A stretch of 64,000 bases of DNA from contig CM037472.1 of NCBI GenBank assembly GCA_021014325.1, positions 39,766,234 to 39,830,233 of the forward strand. Direction: 5' to 3'. The notes below the pieces were generated by a model, which saw only the letters and a program-made list of their open reading frames with translations, ran no database searches and had not been told where the DNA came from. This DNA comes from Plazaster borealis (taxonomy: Eukaryota; Echinodermata; Asteroidea; Forcipulatida; Labidiasteridae). Below, piece by piece: positions 51,401 through 62,534 of this stretch. The translations under genes were made by a program, and so were the position numbers. Position 1 is the first letter of the stretch. Every line of letters starts with the position of its first letter.

Positions 51401-54400
51401 GTAGTTGAAGGCTCATTGACCATAGAATTTAGTGGAAAAAGTACTTTGCGTCAGTCGGGATTGGGCAGCAGATCGAAGAGGACGAACAGGAATATATTAA
51501 CGGAGAAGATCTGACATATAGACAGGAGATAGGCCATGAAGAGATTTGAATGTTAGAAGATTTAACTTATATACGATGCGCAGTTTGATCGGGAGCCAGT
51601 GTAGTTCTTGTAAGATCGGAATAATATGTTGGGAACGAGGTGTGCGAGAGACGAGGCGAGCAGCGGTGTTTTGAACTCATTGAATCTTAGAAAGTTCTCT
51701 ATCTGAAAGTCCAGTGAGAAGAGAATTGCAAGAGTCGAGTCTAGAAGTGACAAAGGCATGAACGAGTAGAAGATATAAAAAGGATAAGACCAAGACCAGG
51801 GGCAACGGAGGCAAAACAAGGGGTGACTGAGGCAAGACTAGTGGTGATGGAGGCAAGACAAGGGGGCAACTGAGGCAAGACTAGTGTTGATGGAGGCAAG
51901 ACAAGGGGGCAACTGAGGCAAGACTAGTGGTGATGGAGGCAAGACAAGGGGGCAACTGAGGCAAGACTAGTGTTGATGGAGGCAAGACAAGGGGGCAACT
52001 GAGGCAAGACTAGTGTTGATGGAGGCAAGACAAGGGGGCAACTGAGGCAAGACTAAGGGCAACAGAGCCTCCATGGTCTTTGTATGTTTCCAAGCCTTTC
52101 GATTGGCCTTGCTTACTCTATAGGAGTCATGTGCCAATTGTACCAAGTACGTGCACTAAAAGAATTGCAAATTTTCAAAAAAGAAACTCTTAGCATAATG
52201 GATGCATTGTTGGGCGATGAATATGATGCAATGCATGTACATTTCAAAATATTTCCACCCATGTAGTTAACATTTAACCTGTAAATAAAATACAATGTGC
52301 ACAGTAAAAATTGAATGTATGTGTGTGCTATTTACCTCACGAAGCTCTTCACAGAGAAAGTGTGATTCAAATAAATATAATTCAAAGAGAAAACCCAGAT
52401 GAGGTAAGCCTATATTTGCTATTAAATACCTAATGGATAAAAAGGTTCTCAGTTATCAAGTACGACCAAACCCAGGATAGTTAGTATTTTCTTTCAAAAG
52501 AACATCCTAAAAATAACTAATAATTAGTTTTTAATTTCAAATTTTGTTCTCCCAAATTAAAGAGGAAACCCAGATCAGGCGCTATTTTTGGCTCAATACC
52601 GAAATGATGAAATTTTCTGATGATTACTGGCATACAAACACATTTTTTTATGTTCAAGAAAGGTATTCCAAATGTAATGAATAATTTTATAAAAAAAAAA
52701 AACCCAACAAATTAAAAAGGAAACCTAGATTATGCATAATGATATTGTTCTTAACAAAATCATTTTAAATCAAAAAAACTAATTTTTGAAATTCAAAAAA
52801 CAATTGAGAGGAAACCAAGTTAAGGTGTATTTACTTATAGTTAAAATACCTGACTGATAAAAAAGCAAATTGGAGCACCTGTTTCTCCAGCCGTCACTGT
52901 GTCATTGTTTGCACAACTCTCAAGCAAACTAAGAGTACTCACCCAGGTAGCTCTACCATTGTACCTAGCATTTGTTCAAATTGAGTCAGATCTTCAGCAA
53001 CGATGACCTCGTCAATTGGTACGGGTCAATCGATAGTTGTCTGCAATGTTTACCGATGTACAACAGAGATCTAGTGGGAAACTAGTATTGAACAGCATGC
53101 GTAGCTTAACGCTGTTGGCAAAAATGTCCAAATTAGAAAGGGTAATGCAAACAAATTACTGTACCAACACGTACAACCATGTACAACCAAGACTTGCTTT
53201 TGTTTAATTGATGTAACAATTGCTTCAGGGATAACGAGTATTATACAGCAATGTAAGGGTGAAACCTAAATGGTGTACAATTTTTAAACCAAAATGGTGT
53301 ACAATTATTTTATTTTTTTTAAAGGGGGGGGGGGGCAAAAATGTTACAGTTTTGTAAGTTGTTATTAAACTCAAATTGCAGTGTGTGTAGTTACTACGTA
53401 ATGGTCATGTTTAATAAAAACTAGAGTATTTGAATTAATTTGCTCTGCCAATAACCCACTATAAATTCCCCATTTTAATACATTTAAAATCATTGGAAGT
53501 CTCTCTCTATTTTTCTAGTGAAATAATCAACATTATGTGTTGACATTTTTCAAAGAAAGATTGTTGTCACTACACGTCACAAAGGAAAATCTTTAGAAAA
53601 CAAAGCATAGTTTTAGAAAACAATTAACCAACAATTTATTAAAACAAATCTGTAATGAAAGGCAATTTACAGTTTATATCATTTGAAGCTGTATGAAGCC
53701 CAAAGTTTTTTAATATAACAAAAAAAAAGATAAAAGGAAAAAAGTATTAAAAAGTTGAAAGTCTGCATTTAAAATAAACAATGTAACAATCAACCAAAAC
53801 TTTTGATCAATTTTAACAAGTGGGATTTTATTGTTGGAAGAGTATGTAGATATTTAATTGATTAAGAACTTTTAATTTCAGAAAGAAATGTTGGCCTGGG
53901 TTAACATTTCTTTTGACAAACACATTTATTTCTGGTTGAAGAGTACCATTTTTTAATTTTTGACCTTTATTCTGAACCAATTAGGCCTCCTATCCCAAAC
54001 CTAATATAAAATAAAATACAGCAAGCGCATGCAATCCAACATTTTTGTTAATGGAAACTTTATCTTCCTAAAGCTGTGGAATGAAAATTTGTTGAATTCA
54101 AGTTTCTATCAGCAATATCAGCTTGCTATATCATCTTGCAGGAGCTAACTTGTAATACAATAATACAAGCAGACCGCACTAAAGAAACAAACAATTCAGC
54201 AGAGTGTAAAATGCTTCAAGACACAGTAACAATGGTGTTACTTGACTTGTATCATTGAAACACGGGTCTGCAGCAGCCACGGCTGCAGTTACCAGCGCTA
54301 TCGCCGTGGGGGGGGGAGGGGGGGGGCGGGGATTACGGTAGTACAATAGGTCTACCACAGGCAGGGCACCTTTATTCCAAACTGACCTTGATATTGGATA

Positions 54401-57400
54401 CCTCAGTCAATAAAACGCACCAGGCAACCGCGGACCGGCCCGACCCATGCAGCAGCAATGCCTTCATTGATCTTATCTGAATAATTGATAAGGTGATGTA
54501 GAATTAGCGGAGTTTATGAACAGGGTTGAAGTGGCTTTATTTTGACATGGGACAAGTGGGCACTTATGAATTCACTGTACCATTGTTAGTCTTCATGAGG
54601 GGGTTCTTAATCTGCCACGTGTGTATTCTCAACGTTTAATTGACACAATAAGGTGAAGCTTCAGAACTTGTGCCGTGGCCGCCTTTCAGCAAAGTTATTT
54701 TGTTGTGTTGCACTGCGGATACTCTAAAACATAAATCCCTACAAAACAATGTGAAACTGGCTACACTGCAGATAAAGGGTGACAACATAGGCTAGATAGA
54801 TCAGTTGGTAGAGTACTGGTATGTTAATCTGGAGGTCGTTGGTTTAAATCCCGCTGTAGTAATTTCTTCTTTTTTTCGACCCCAAATTTATGATTTTTGA
54901 TGTAAGATGCCCCACCCAAATTTATTATGTTTATTGTACAGAGATCTTAATTTGTTCTTCATTAGAATTGTGTAGTTCAGAAATATTACTTAACAGATAA
55001 CAGCATTCTGGTGATGGAACCAAAGGTACATCATTTTATCCCAGATGTGGGGCAGCAGATCTACGGATCATAGTATTTATTTGCTTTTGCTGTCCCTTGC
55101 CCATCTTGGGGGTATAAAAAAAAGAAAAATAAGAAAGGAAACTTAATCACTGTAATCCAAAAGCCAAATTCAACCTGTAAATGAGAGGGAATTAACCAAT
55201 CTATTCATTTTTTTTTGGAATTTTTAAATGTTATTTTCATAAGGTTTTGACAACGAAATGTAAGTAAGCATAGGAAGCATTGTATCTTATTCATTGTTTA
55301 GTACAATATTTCAGGTGGTTCTAAATAATAATATCTGTCATAATTGAAAGTGTACCTGGCATGAAACAAAAGTGATTCAGACACAAACAAACATCCCAAG
55401 GAAAAAACAGACAAAACAAAAACCAAAAACCAAAACAGAATATCATTAATCCTACTAGCTACTGTACAAATGTTGTTATTTAATTTTCTTTTTTTTCTAG
55501 TCAATTTGTCTTTGTTCAACCCAAAATTACGTGTTTTTTATGTTCAGTGAATAAAAAACAACATTGTAGAAACCCTTACCACACTGAATTCTTCAAAACC
55601 AACTGGATGATTTTGGAGGGTTAAGGTTTGTTCCTGCAGTAGGGTTTAGGGCTACTGAACAATTAGACAAAACAAGTTATTAAAAAAAGCTGTAAATAGG
55701 TGTAAATAGTCTTGAGTAGTTTGTTGAAGTCATGTACTGAAGTGGAATGGTGGAGTTTCAATGAATGTTGTCTACTTCATTTGCAGAATCCACTAGATTA
55801 ATAGAGCGTTCCTTCCACTCTGGGATCATAGCTCCAGCCTCATCCTGGACAACCTTGAGACACAACGGTGCTAATGCTAGACTCTTATACAGAATACGGG
55901 TCTTGTGCGACCCAAACTTTTATGACACCACGTGTGTCAAGTTTTGCCGTTCTCGAGATGACACCTTCGGACATTACTCTTGTGATTCGAATGGGGACAA
56001 AGTTTGCCATCATGGATGGACTGGTGTTAACTGTCAGACAGGTATGTGGTCTTGTTCTTCAGGTCTTGGGTTCAAATAACACAAAACTTCCTAAAAAAAA
56101 CCTCAGATTTATTTCACTCTCAATTAAAGAATAAAAAATGTGTAAAATATTTAGGTGTCATATTTTGTTTTGTCAATACCTCCATTTAAATACTTGTTCA
56201 ACTATTTTTTGTTTGTCATTGTAATTGTGCGATTTATGTCATTTTTTGACACACTTAAATTTACATACTTAACATTTGTTTATTGTTCTTCTAATTTACT
56301 ATGGTAACCTTCTATAAATAAAATCTTTATTAGAACAATTACAAAAGATTGAAGTTTATGTACAGTATCAACCACAATGCCTTCATTTTCTCTCTGTTAA
56401 AGCTATTTGTAAACAAGGCTGTGATTTCATCCATGGATACTGCAATGAACCAGGAGAGTGTCTGTAAGTACAAGCTCACCCCCCCCCCCCAATTACTCAT
56501 AAGAATCCGTCCCTATGTTTGGTCTGATTTGGTTGGATTCAGTACCGAATAACTGTTAGTGTTTAGCACCAACTTATCTCAAATATGTTCTTAAACAGGG
56601 CTTTTTATGATTGCTACATGTACCATTAGGTACTGTTTAACAGGTGTTAGTGTAGTGTTTGATCATGTGGAGTTCTTAAACAGTGCTTTGCATGATTGCT
56701 ACATGTACCATTAGGTACTGTTTAACAGGTGTTAGTGTAGTGTTTGATCATGTGGAGTTCTTAAACAGTGCTTTGCATGATTGCTACATGTACCATTAGG
56801 TACTGTTTAACAGGTGTTAGTGTAGTGTTTGATCATGTGGAGTTCTTAAACAGTGCTTTGCATGATTGCCAGGTACTGTTTAACAGGTGTTAATGTAGTG
56901 TTTGATCATGTTGAGTTCTTGTGGATCTAGAAAGTTCACAATAAAATGTTTTTCTTCATTAGTGATCACTTCCTGCATCTCAAAAACTGCAATACCAGCC
57001 TGCAACTACAGACGTCCTTGTTTGATTATTGCACTTACCAAATATTACACAAGAAGACATTAAACACAATATTTTTTATAAAACAACATTTTTTGAACAC
57101 TTATTTAATGAGGTCCAAAACCAATTACCTACACTCACTGTGTACTACATTATCAGTCAAACACCACCAATAATAAAATTCAATTAGTCATCTAAATCTG
57201 CCCATATGTTGATTACATTTAACAGCCCCCCCCCCATTGCAGTCAGTCCTAGCCTGGTAGTGCTCTCTTTGTAATGAGGGCAATATAAAGTCTTGTTCAT
57301 ATTTGTTTCATTAACAAAGGCTGGTGTTTCTATATTGTAAATATTTGATGATAATGCTTAGGCAATTGTGCAGTACGTGCAGTACAGCGACCTGTAAAAC

Positions 57401-60400
57401 TGCTATGTACACATGTAGTTTTAATTATTGAATGACACAAGCAGTCATAGTTTGTACATTCAACATGAAAATGTGAACAACTCAAAAGATAATGGCAGAA
57501 ATTACTTTTATAAATAACTTACACTTCATGCAACACAAACACCTTATTAAAAGGGATGAAGAATCCAAACTCACCGTATAAAAATACAACTGAACCAACC
57601 TGTACAAGTTTGGTAACCAAGGTGGTCTGTTTTTTGTAAAACAATTATATGAGGACAAGCTTTTATGTCTTAGTGGCTAATTTTTCTTTTGGAAAGTCAA
57701 ATAAGAAATTAATTTATTTTGACAATTTTCTTGCATTATTTGAAAAATCTGCACTGGTATCAAGTTCATAAAAAACAACCTTTTAGATTGGAAATTGATT
57801 GTATGTTTTGTTGACTACCGTTCATGTATCCTACAATAAAAGTGCTGCACCATTTTCTAGTCTTGCTTTCCCTTTAGTATAATTAATTTAATCCTTACAT
57901 TTGTTATGCTTTATAACCAGCATCATCGACAATGACCTCTTTAAATGATTTGGTTATTTATTAATTTCTTATTTTTAATGTGTGGTCAATTCAATGGCAT
58001 CTATGGTCTCCCATTGGTCTCAGTTTGTATAGAATACAGCAATGGAAAATATTAAGACATTTACAAAAGCTGACAGCGAAAAGAAGACCCAAAACATATA
58101 GGCTAAGTAGAAGTGTAAAAGTTGAGAAGGAAACCATGCCAATTTCAAGCCCCCCAGTCTAAAAGGTAGTTTTCCTCTGTTTCAGGACGTGGAAGAACAA
58201 TGTAGCCCATTCCTGAGACATTTGTGTCTGTGATTCAATATTTGCAGCCACAAGTTGGTCATATTTAAGATGCTTTAGATAGATTCATTTATACTTATCA
58301 TTATTCCACACAAGTATTTACCGATGTATGATTAACAAAATTATATAAAGTTAAGTTATAAACGGTGTTAATACTGTTTAAAGGGTCTGTATACGTTTGG
58401 TAATTGGAACCCATTGTTTGTTTCAATCCTATATAGTTGTAGATACCATAAAACTAACCTGTAAAAATTTCATTTCAAAAGGTGGTAGCGTTTTTGAGAT
58501 ATTGCCGAAAATCTGGAGCTGTTAAGTCCACGCAGGAAGAATAATCTGCAATTGGAATACACAATCTGAGAAACGCTACTGCAGTAACGCTTCTCAGATT
58601 CAAATTTTTGGGCATAAAAAGTTACATCTTTTTCCATAACCGCAGTACTTCAAAGTGAAAAGTTTCTCAAAATGCATTACACTATCCAAAGCTGCTGTAC
58701 TCCTTACCAAGTAAGTTTTTATTGCCATTAATTTTCAGAGTCATTACCAAACGTATACAGCCCTTTAAGAATAACATATTTTGAGGGTTACCAAACAATC
58801 AAAACATTAATACACAAACATTTTTTTAGAATAGAATAAACAGAATAAAGAACTTTCGATGACTTTAATAATTATTCATTCCTACTCAAAACATTACAAG
58901 TGAAACCGAATCAAATCTGTTATTTTGTTACCGGTTTTTTTTTTCCATTGAAGATTTATGGTTGGTGTTTTTTGCTGACGAGATATTTTAGTATCTCATA
59001 AAATTACGACCTCTTGCTAAATGATGAAATAATCCAACAATTATTAGCCATCTGTTAAACAACACACTGAGGTCTTTATTGAAATGCTACACAAATATAC
59101 ACTGCACACATGTTTAACTGACAACCTGGGAAGACTGCTCAATCCTTCTAAAGCGTATCCACTTCAATCAAATTGAAGAAAAAAAAGGAGTTAATTCTGG
59201 TGGATTTATTTGGGACAGGTGTCGCTATGGCTGGCAAGGGGTACTATGTGACCACTGTTCACCCTATCCAGGATGCGTCCATGGCAACTGCAACTCCCCC
59301 TGGCAATGTAACTGCCAACAGGAGTGGGGCGGCATCTTATGTGATCAAGGTATGTACAGTCAATGTATCATGGTCAAGGTTTAATTGAGTAATAATTGCA
59401 TCGGGGTAAAGAATATTATTGGTTTCATTGTTACACTGATGTGATAAGTACTGTGTGTGAGTGCTTTCCAAGTCCAGTTGACAGGAAAACAAAAATCTAA
59501 TAATAATAGCTTGGCTCTAATGCCATTATTATTGATATTGAATGACATTGTTTATTGTACCTGCAGGATTCAAACTGGTGAAACGCCACTGGGAATGCTC
59601 AAAAGTCTAGCAGTTATGACATCTGATCTTATTCAAGGGTCATGGGTTCGAATCCCAGCTGAGTAGACTTTGGATAAGTTTTTCCACAGGACTTGGGAAA
59701 ACCCCAAGTGTATAAAACTTATCACACTTTGGTATAAGGGTAAAAAAACCAAAATGATATCCTGCATAGAGTTTAAGCCAAATGCAGGTAGAGCATTTAA
59801 AAAGTGATAAAAATATCCAAGGCAAAATATTAATAAAACTGTAACCATAGAGAAAAGGATCCTAGATCCACAGGGTCTTTCCTATTAAACTCGTGCAGAC
59901 ATGTTTGTTGCCACAAAGGCTTACCTTGGTTTGAATAAAATATACATCATAATGTAGAAGAACCGTATGAGAATTTACCTTAATTTGAAATTCAGGCTAA
60001 AATCCTATTTCAGCGGTCACTCTTCCAGAGAACTTTTACAATCTTGTTTCCTGAATCCTTCAAAAAGATGTTGTTTATTTAAAAATTAGCTTCTTAGTGA
60101 TCTGTTTGCTGAAATGATTGATTTTTTGGCTTTTTAACATTTGAATTTTATCATTTCACAAATGTTAACCTTTATATACCTCTGCTTAGTTAACAAAATC
60201 AAACCTTAAGAAATATTTTTGTATCACTTAGAAAACTTGTGATAGAACTTGACTCCAAACCTAAATTCCAGCACTTGTTTTCAACCGCACTATAAATAAG
60301 ATTCCAAAAGCAAACCTCATGCAGGTTTACTGAATAGCTGTTATTTTATTTACAAGGACATATTTGGCTTTAACACAACAACAACAAGGTCCACTTTGTG

Positions 60401-62367
60401 CCTCAACAATTCAATAAAAAGGACAAGATTGGGTGAGATTGAATTACTGAGTGGTTATTTTATTATATGGCTGAACGAACTCCTTCATCAGGAGTAAGTT
60501 ATGATAGAAGAGACCTCTAAGGGTGGGTTTGTATTGTTCATAAATCAAACTTGTTTTATTGATGAAGACACTATAATTGCCTCCCATCACGCTTAGGAGT
60601 GCATGGGTTTTTGAGGAGGCTATAAAGAAATTGTTGATGTGAATGATTAGCAACCTGTGCACCCTATTGGTTGCTGGTGCTGCTTACTTCGAAGGAGTTC
60701 AAATAATGTCTGGCATGTGTAAGGTCTGATGAACAGGCGCAGTGCTTGGTTACTTGCTGGAATAAACGCCTGTTCTCATTAATATAACAATGACATTTTG
60801 GAATATGTTATAGTTAGAGAAGATTCTGAAAAGCTGTTTGACCTTTTACTTTCCAATTCTTAAGATTACAATTTTTGCGGAAGACACCAGCCATGTCTCA
60901 ATGGTGCAGTATGTACAAACAGTGATCCTAATGAATATACATGCCAGTGTCAACCTGGGTTCAATGGAAGAAACTGTGAAGAAGGTAAGGATTTTATCTT
61001 TGCTGTGAGTCGGTCATTTTGGTTTTTGTTTTGCTCCTTGTATTCAAATGGATGTAACCATATTTAGATTGGAAGGGTGAGATAGCATGACCATTTGGGT
61101 TACAATTCAGAAGGAAGATTCTGAAAAACATGAATGAGTGAAAAATTGGCAATAGTGAAGTAAAGTTTCAAAAGGCAATATTAGAAAACTTCTATAAATA
61201 CTGGAATTTATAAGCAAGTTTTGTCCTTTTTAAAAGCTTTGTGAAATTTGGCCCAGAAAACCAAGGGAGTTATAGGTTTAATGTTCATGTATGTAATTCA
61301 AGAATGAGATGAAGACATTTTCGTACCCATTATTTTTTAGCTGAGCATCCTTGTGAGAACCAACCATGTAATAATGGTGGATCATGCCTGGAGATAGGTC
61401 AAGGGTTTTACTGTAGATGTACAAGAGGCTGGAAAGGAGAGACATGCAGTGAAAGTAAGTCAGTCCCTCATCACAAAGTAGATTATTCAATATGCAGAAC
61501 CTTGTGGCTGGTGTTTTATTTCCATTTATTTCAAGATTTTGTGATCCATAAATACTGCAACTTTGAACAAACCTCACTTTGGGTATTTATGTGTACTTAA
61601 AGGCATCGTAAACGTTTGGTAATTACTGAAAATATATATTAGCATAAAAACCGACTTGGTAACGAGCAACAGAGAGCGTTGATAGTATAAAACATTGTGA
61701 GAAACGACTCCCTCTGAAGTAATGTAGTTTTTGAGAAAGAGGTAATTTCTCACTAAAATAATAAAAACTTCTTGCAAGAAGTTTTTATTATTCTATCTGA
61801 AAGCACACAAATTTGTACAAGGGTGTTTTTTCTTTCATCATTTTCTTGCAACTTCGATGACCAATTCAGCCCAAATTTTCACAGGCTTATTATTTTATGC
61901 ATATGTTGGGATACACCAAGTGAGAACACTGGTCTTTGACAATTTCCAAACGTGTACGATGCCTTTAATAAAAGGTTATGCAACTTGTTGAGGAAGTAAT
62001 GAGCCTTATGTGTTGTCATTTTGCAGAAGATGGAAAATGGAAGTAACATCTTGAAACATACAATGTCATGTGATTGATTACAATGTCATGTGATTGATTA
62101 CAATGTCATGTGATTGATTACAACATAGATCAAACTCACTAAAATGAGATCTTCAAAAAACCCAAATTCTCCCTTTGCTAAAGGAATCCATTTTCATGCA
62201 GGGATTAGAGCTTAATGATAGTTTTTGGTTGTTGTATTCCATTTTATTTCTAGACATAGATGACTGCGTTAGTCAACCATGCATGAATGGAGGTGAATGT
62301 GTTGATGGAGTTAATAGCTACAGTTGTAGTTGCACACCACAGTGGCAGGGACCCATATGTCAATTTG
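39442..62367 (+). CDS. JAG1: Jagged/Serrate Notch ligand, first 9 coding exons (3' end outside window)
   Basis: Exons: 39442-39510, 46030-46344, 48388-48442, 55787-56041, 56403-56463, 59219-59349, 60865-60984, 61341-61454 and 62254-62367, all in phase. Residues 1-23 form a signal peptide ([12 protein letters not shown]). The MNNL domain at 24-146 has DGDCCHG and [13 protein letters not shown]. The DSL domain at about 187-229 has six cysteines ([22 protein letters not shown]). EGF repeats 1-5 follow to residue 411; the fifth is of calcium-binding type (NIDDC). The EGF4 start AEHPC and the PGCVHG/PWQC pair favour Jagged over Delta. It is a cell-surface ligand activating Notch on neighbouring cells. 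Remaining EGFs, the cysteine-rich domain, membrane span and tail lie beyond the right edge. The symbol denotes the family; echinoderms are usually credited with one Serrate/Jagged gene. Confidence 0.95.
41003..41954. mobile_element. TTAA-flanked element carrying a THAP-domain relic
   Basis: A 952-bp element with ends TTAAAGTCACCTGG and CCAGGTGCCTTTAA, and inner matching inverted motifs GTGACGTCAATCGAGG (from about 41158) and CCTCGATTGACGTCAC (near 41773). Its tips resemble those of the non-coding TTAA elements in this window. It contains the broken THAP frame at 41296-41536 and lies in the first Jagged intron. Confidence 0.8.
41296..41536 (+). pseudogene. THAP zinc-finger domain, broken
   Basis: From ATG the frame reads [19 protein letters not shown], then an in-frame TAG at 41353, then [19 protein letters not shown] and [13 protein letters not shown] one-base frame change near 41453 restores [14 protein letters not shown], followed by a stop at 41534-41536. 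This is the C2CH order of a THAP DNA-binding domain (C-x4-C, W, P, then C-x2-H). With one nonsense codon and one frameshift it cannot make a full domain. No DDE transposase domain follows. Confidence 0.8.
42000..46029. other. Remainder of Jagged intron 1
   Basis: Intronic DNA after the THAP-bearing element. I see scattered short A/T-rich stretches and no further recognisable gene or well-bounded element. Open frames here are short and unlike known proteins. Confidence 0.5.
47114..47499. mobile_element. TTAA-flanked MITE, family 1 (copy B)
   Basis: A 386-bp element with ends TTAAAGGCACTGGACACG and ATGTCCAGTGCCTTTAA. It shares its interior with the copies at 15873-16246 and 61597-61968, partly in reversed orientation. 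It lies in Jagged intron 2. Confidence 0.87.
47668..48065. mobile_element. TTAA-flanked MITE, family 2 (copy D)
   Basis: A 398-bp element with ends TTAAAGGGATTGTATATG and AATACAGACCCTTTAA. It is closely similar along its length to 58378-58768 (shared AACCTGTGAAAATTTCATTT and AAGCTGCTGTACTCCTTACC). It lies in Jagged intron 2. Confidence 0.87.
49519..49705. mobile_element. Diverged MITE of the CCCAATTTCATGG type
   Basis: Inverted ends GACCCAATTGCATAAAGC and GCTTTATGAAATAGGGCC with repeated GCTTAGCAA motifs inside. It is related to, but distinct from, 14539-14669. It lies in Jagged intron 3. Confidence 0.6.
51185..51785. repeat. Dispersed repeat fragment with (AAT)n head
   Basis: It begins with (AAT)n followed by GAGATATTTATATAGCGCAT, then several hundred bases with a faint, interrupted reading frame. 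The TTTATATAGCGCAT start is a pattern I associate with widespread repeats of marine invertebrates, but I cannot name the family. It lies in Jagged intron 3. Confidence 0.45.
51790..52070. repeat. 43-bp tandem repeat, about 6 copies
   Basis: Unit with GATGGAGGCAAGACAAGGGG and GCAACTGAGGCAAGACTAGT. The first copies are shorter and more diverged. It directly follows the dispersed repeat fragment, in Jagged intron 3. Confidence 0.9.
52370..52870. repeat. Diverged repeats with GAGGAAACCCAGAT motif
   Basis: Four loosely similar segments begin with AGAGAAAACCCAGATGAGG-like sequence (near 52385, 52561, 52714 and 52806) and include AATACCTAATGGATAAAAA. Spacing is irregular. The function is unknown and they lie in Jagged intron 3. 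Confidence 0.5.
53100..55786. other. Right part of Jagged intron 3
   Basis: Apart from the tRNA-like SINE at 54789-54861 and G-rich runs near 53325 and 54310, I see no recognisable feature. A tail similar to the SINE (TCTTTGTTCAACCCAAAATT) occurs again near 55508. Confidence 0.5.
54789..54861 (+). mobile_element. tRNA-like SINE head
   Basis: About 73 bp with box A-like TAGATCAGTTGGTAGAG and box B-like GGTTTAAATCCC, then a T-rich run and a CGACCCCAAATTTATG tail. It is similar in order to 26669-26740. Mismatched stems and repeated occurrence favour a SINE over a functional tRNA. Confidence 0.6.
56590..56920. repeat. 85-bp tandem repeat, about 3.7 copies
   Basis: Unit with TTGCTACATGTACCATTAGG, TACTGTTTAACAGGTGTTAG and GATCATGTGGAGTTC. 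The last copy has an internal deletion. It is unrelated in sequence to the 85-bp array at 28080. It lies in Jagged intron 5. Confidence 0.93.
58378..58768. mobile_element. TTAA-flanked MITE, family 2 (copy E)
   Basis: A 391-bp element with ends TTAAAGGGTCTGTATACG and CGTATACAGCCCTTTAA. It is close to copy D at 47668-48065, in the same orientation. It lies in Jagged intron 5. Confidence 0.87.
59560..59880 (+). mobile_element. Possible SINE with box B
   Basis: Contains GGGTTCGAATCCCAGCTGAG near 59643-59662, preceded by CATCTGATCTTATTCAAGG and followed by a GGACTTGGGAAAACCCCAAG hairpin. The likely polymerase III box B suggests a tRNA-derived SINE, but its ends are not clear. It lies in Jagged intron 6. 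Confidence 0.45.
61597..61968. mobile_element. TTAA-flanked MITE, family 1 (copy C)
   Basis: A 372-bp element with ends TTAAAGGCATCGTAAACG and CGTGTACGATGCCTTTAA. Its interior matches copies A and B, but a 36-bp perfect palindrome (61757-61792) replaces the corresponding stretch of copy A. It lies in Jagged intron 8. Confidence 0.87.
62060..62125. repeat. 22-bp direct repeat, 3 copies
   Basis: Three copies of ACAATGTCATGTGATTGATT in direct tandem. It lies in Jagged intron 8, about 130 bp before exon 9. Confidence 0.9.
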
Positions 62368-62534
62368 GTGAGATTACAAAAGAGTATTATCTGTTTGTTC
62401 TTTTGAAAAAAAGAGGGGAGAAGTTTCACACGCAGAAGTGTTGACAATTGTGTTGTCATTACTTGTGAAGGAAAGATAGATCACTTATAACAACCTAATT
62501 TTAGATAAGTGATGGGTCAGTAAGTGTTATGGTT

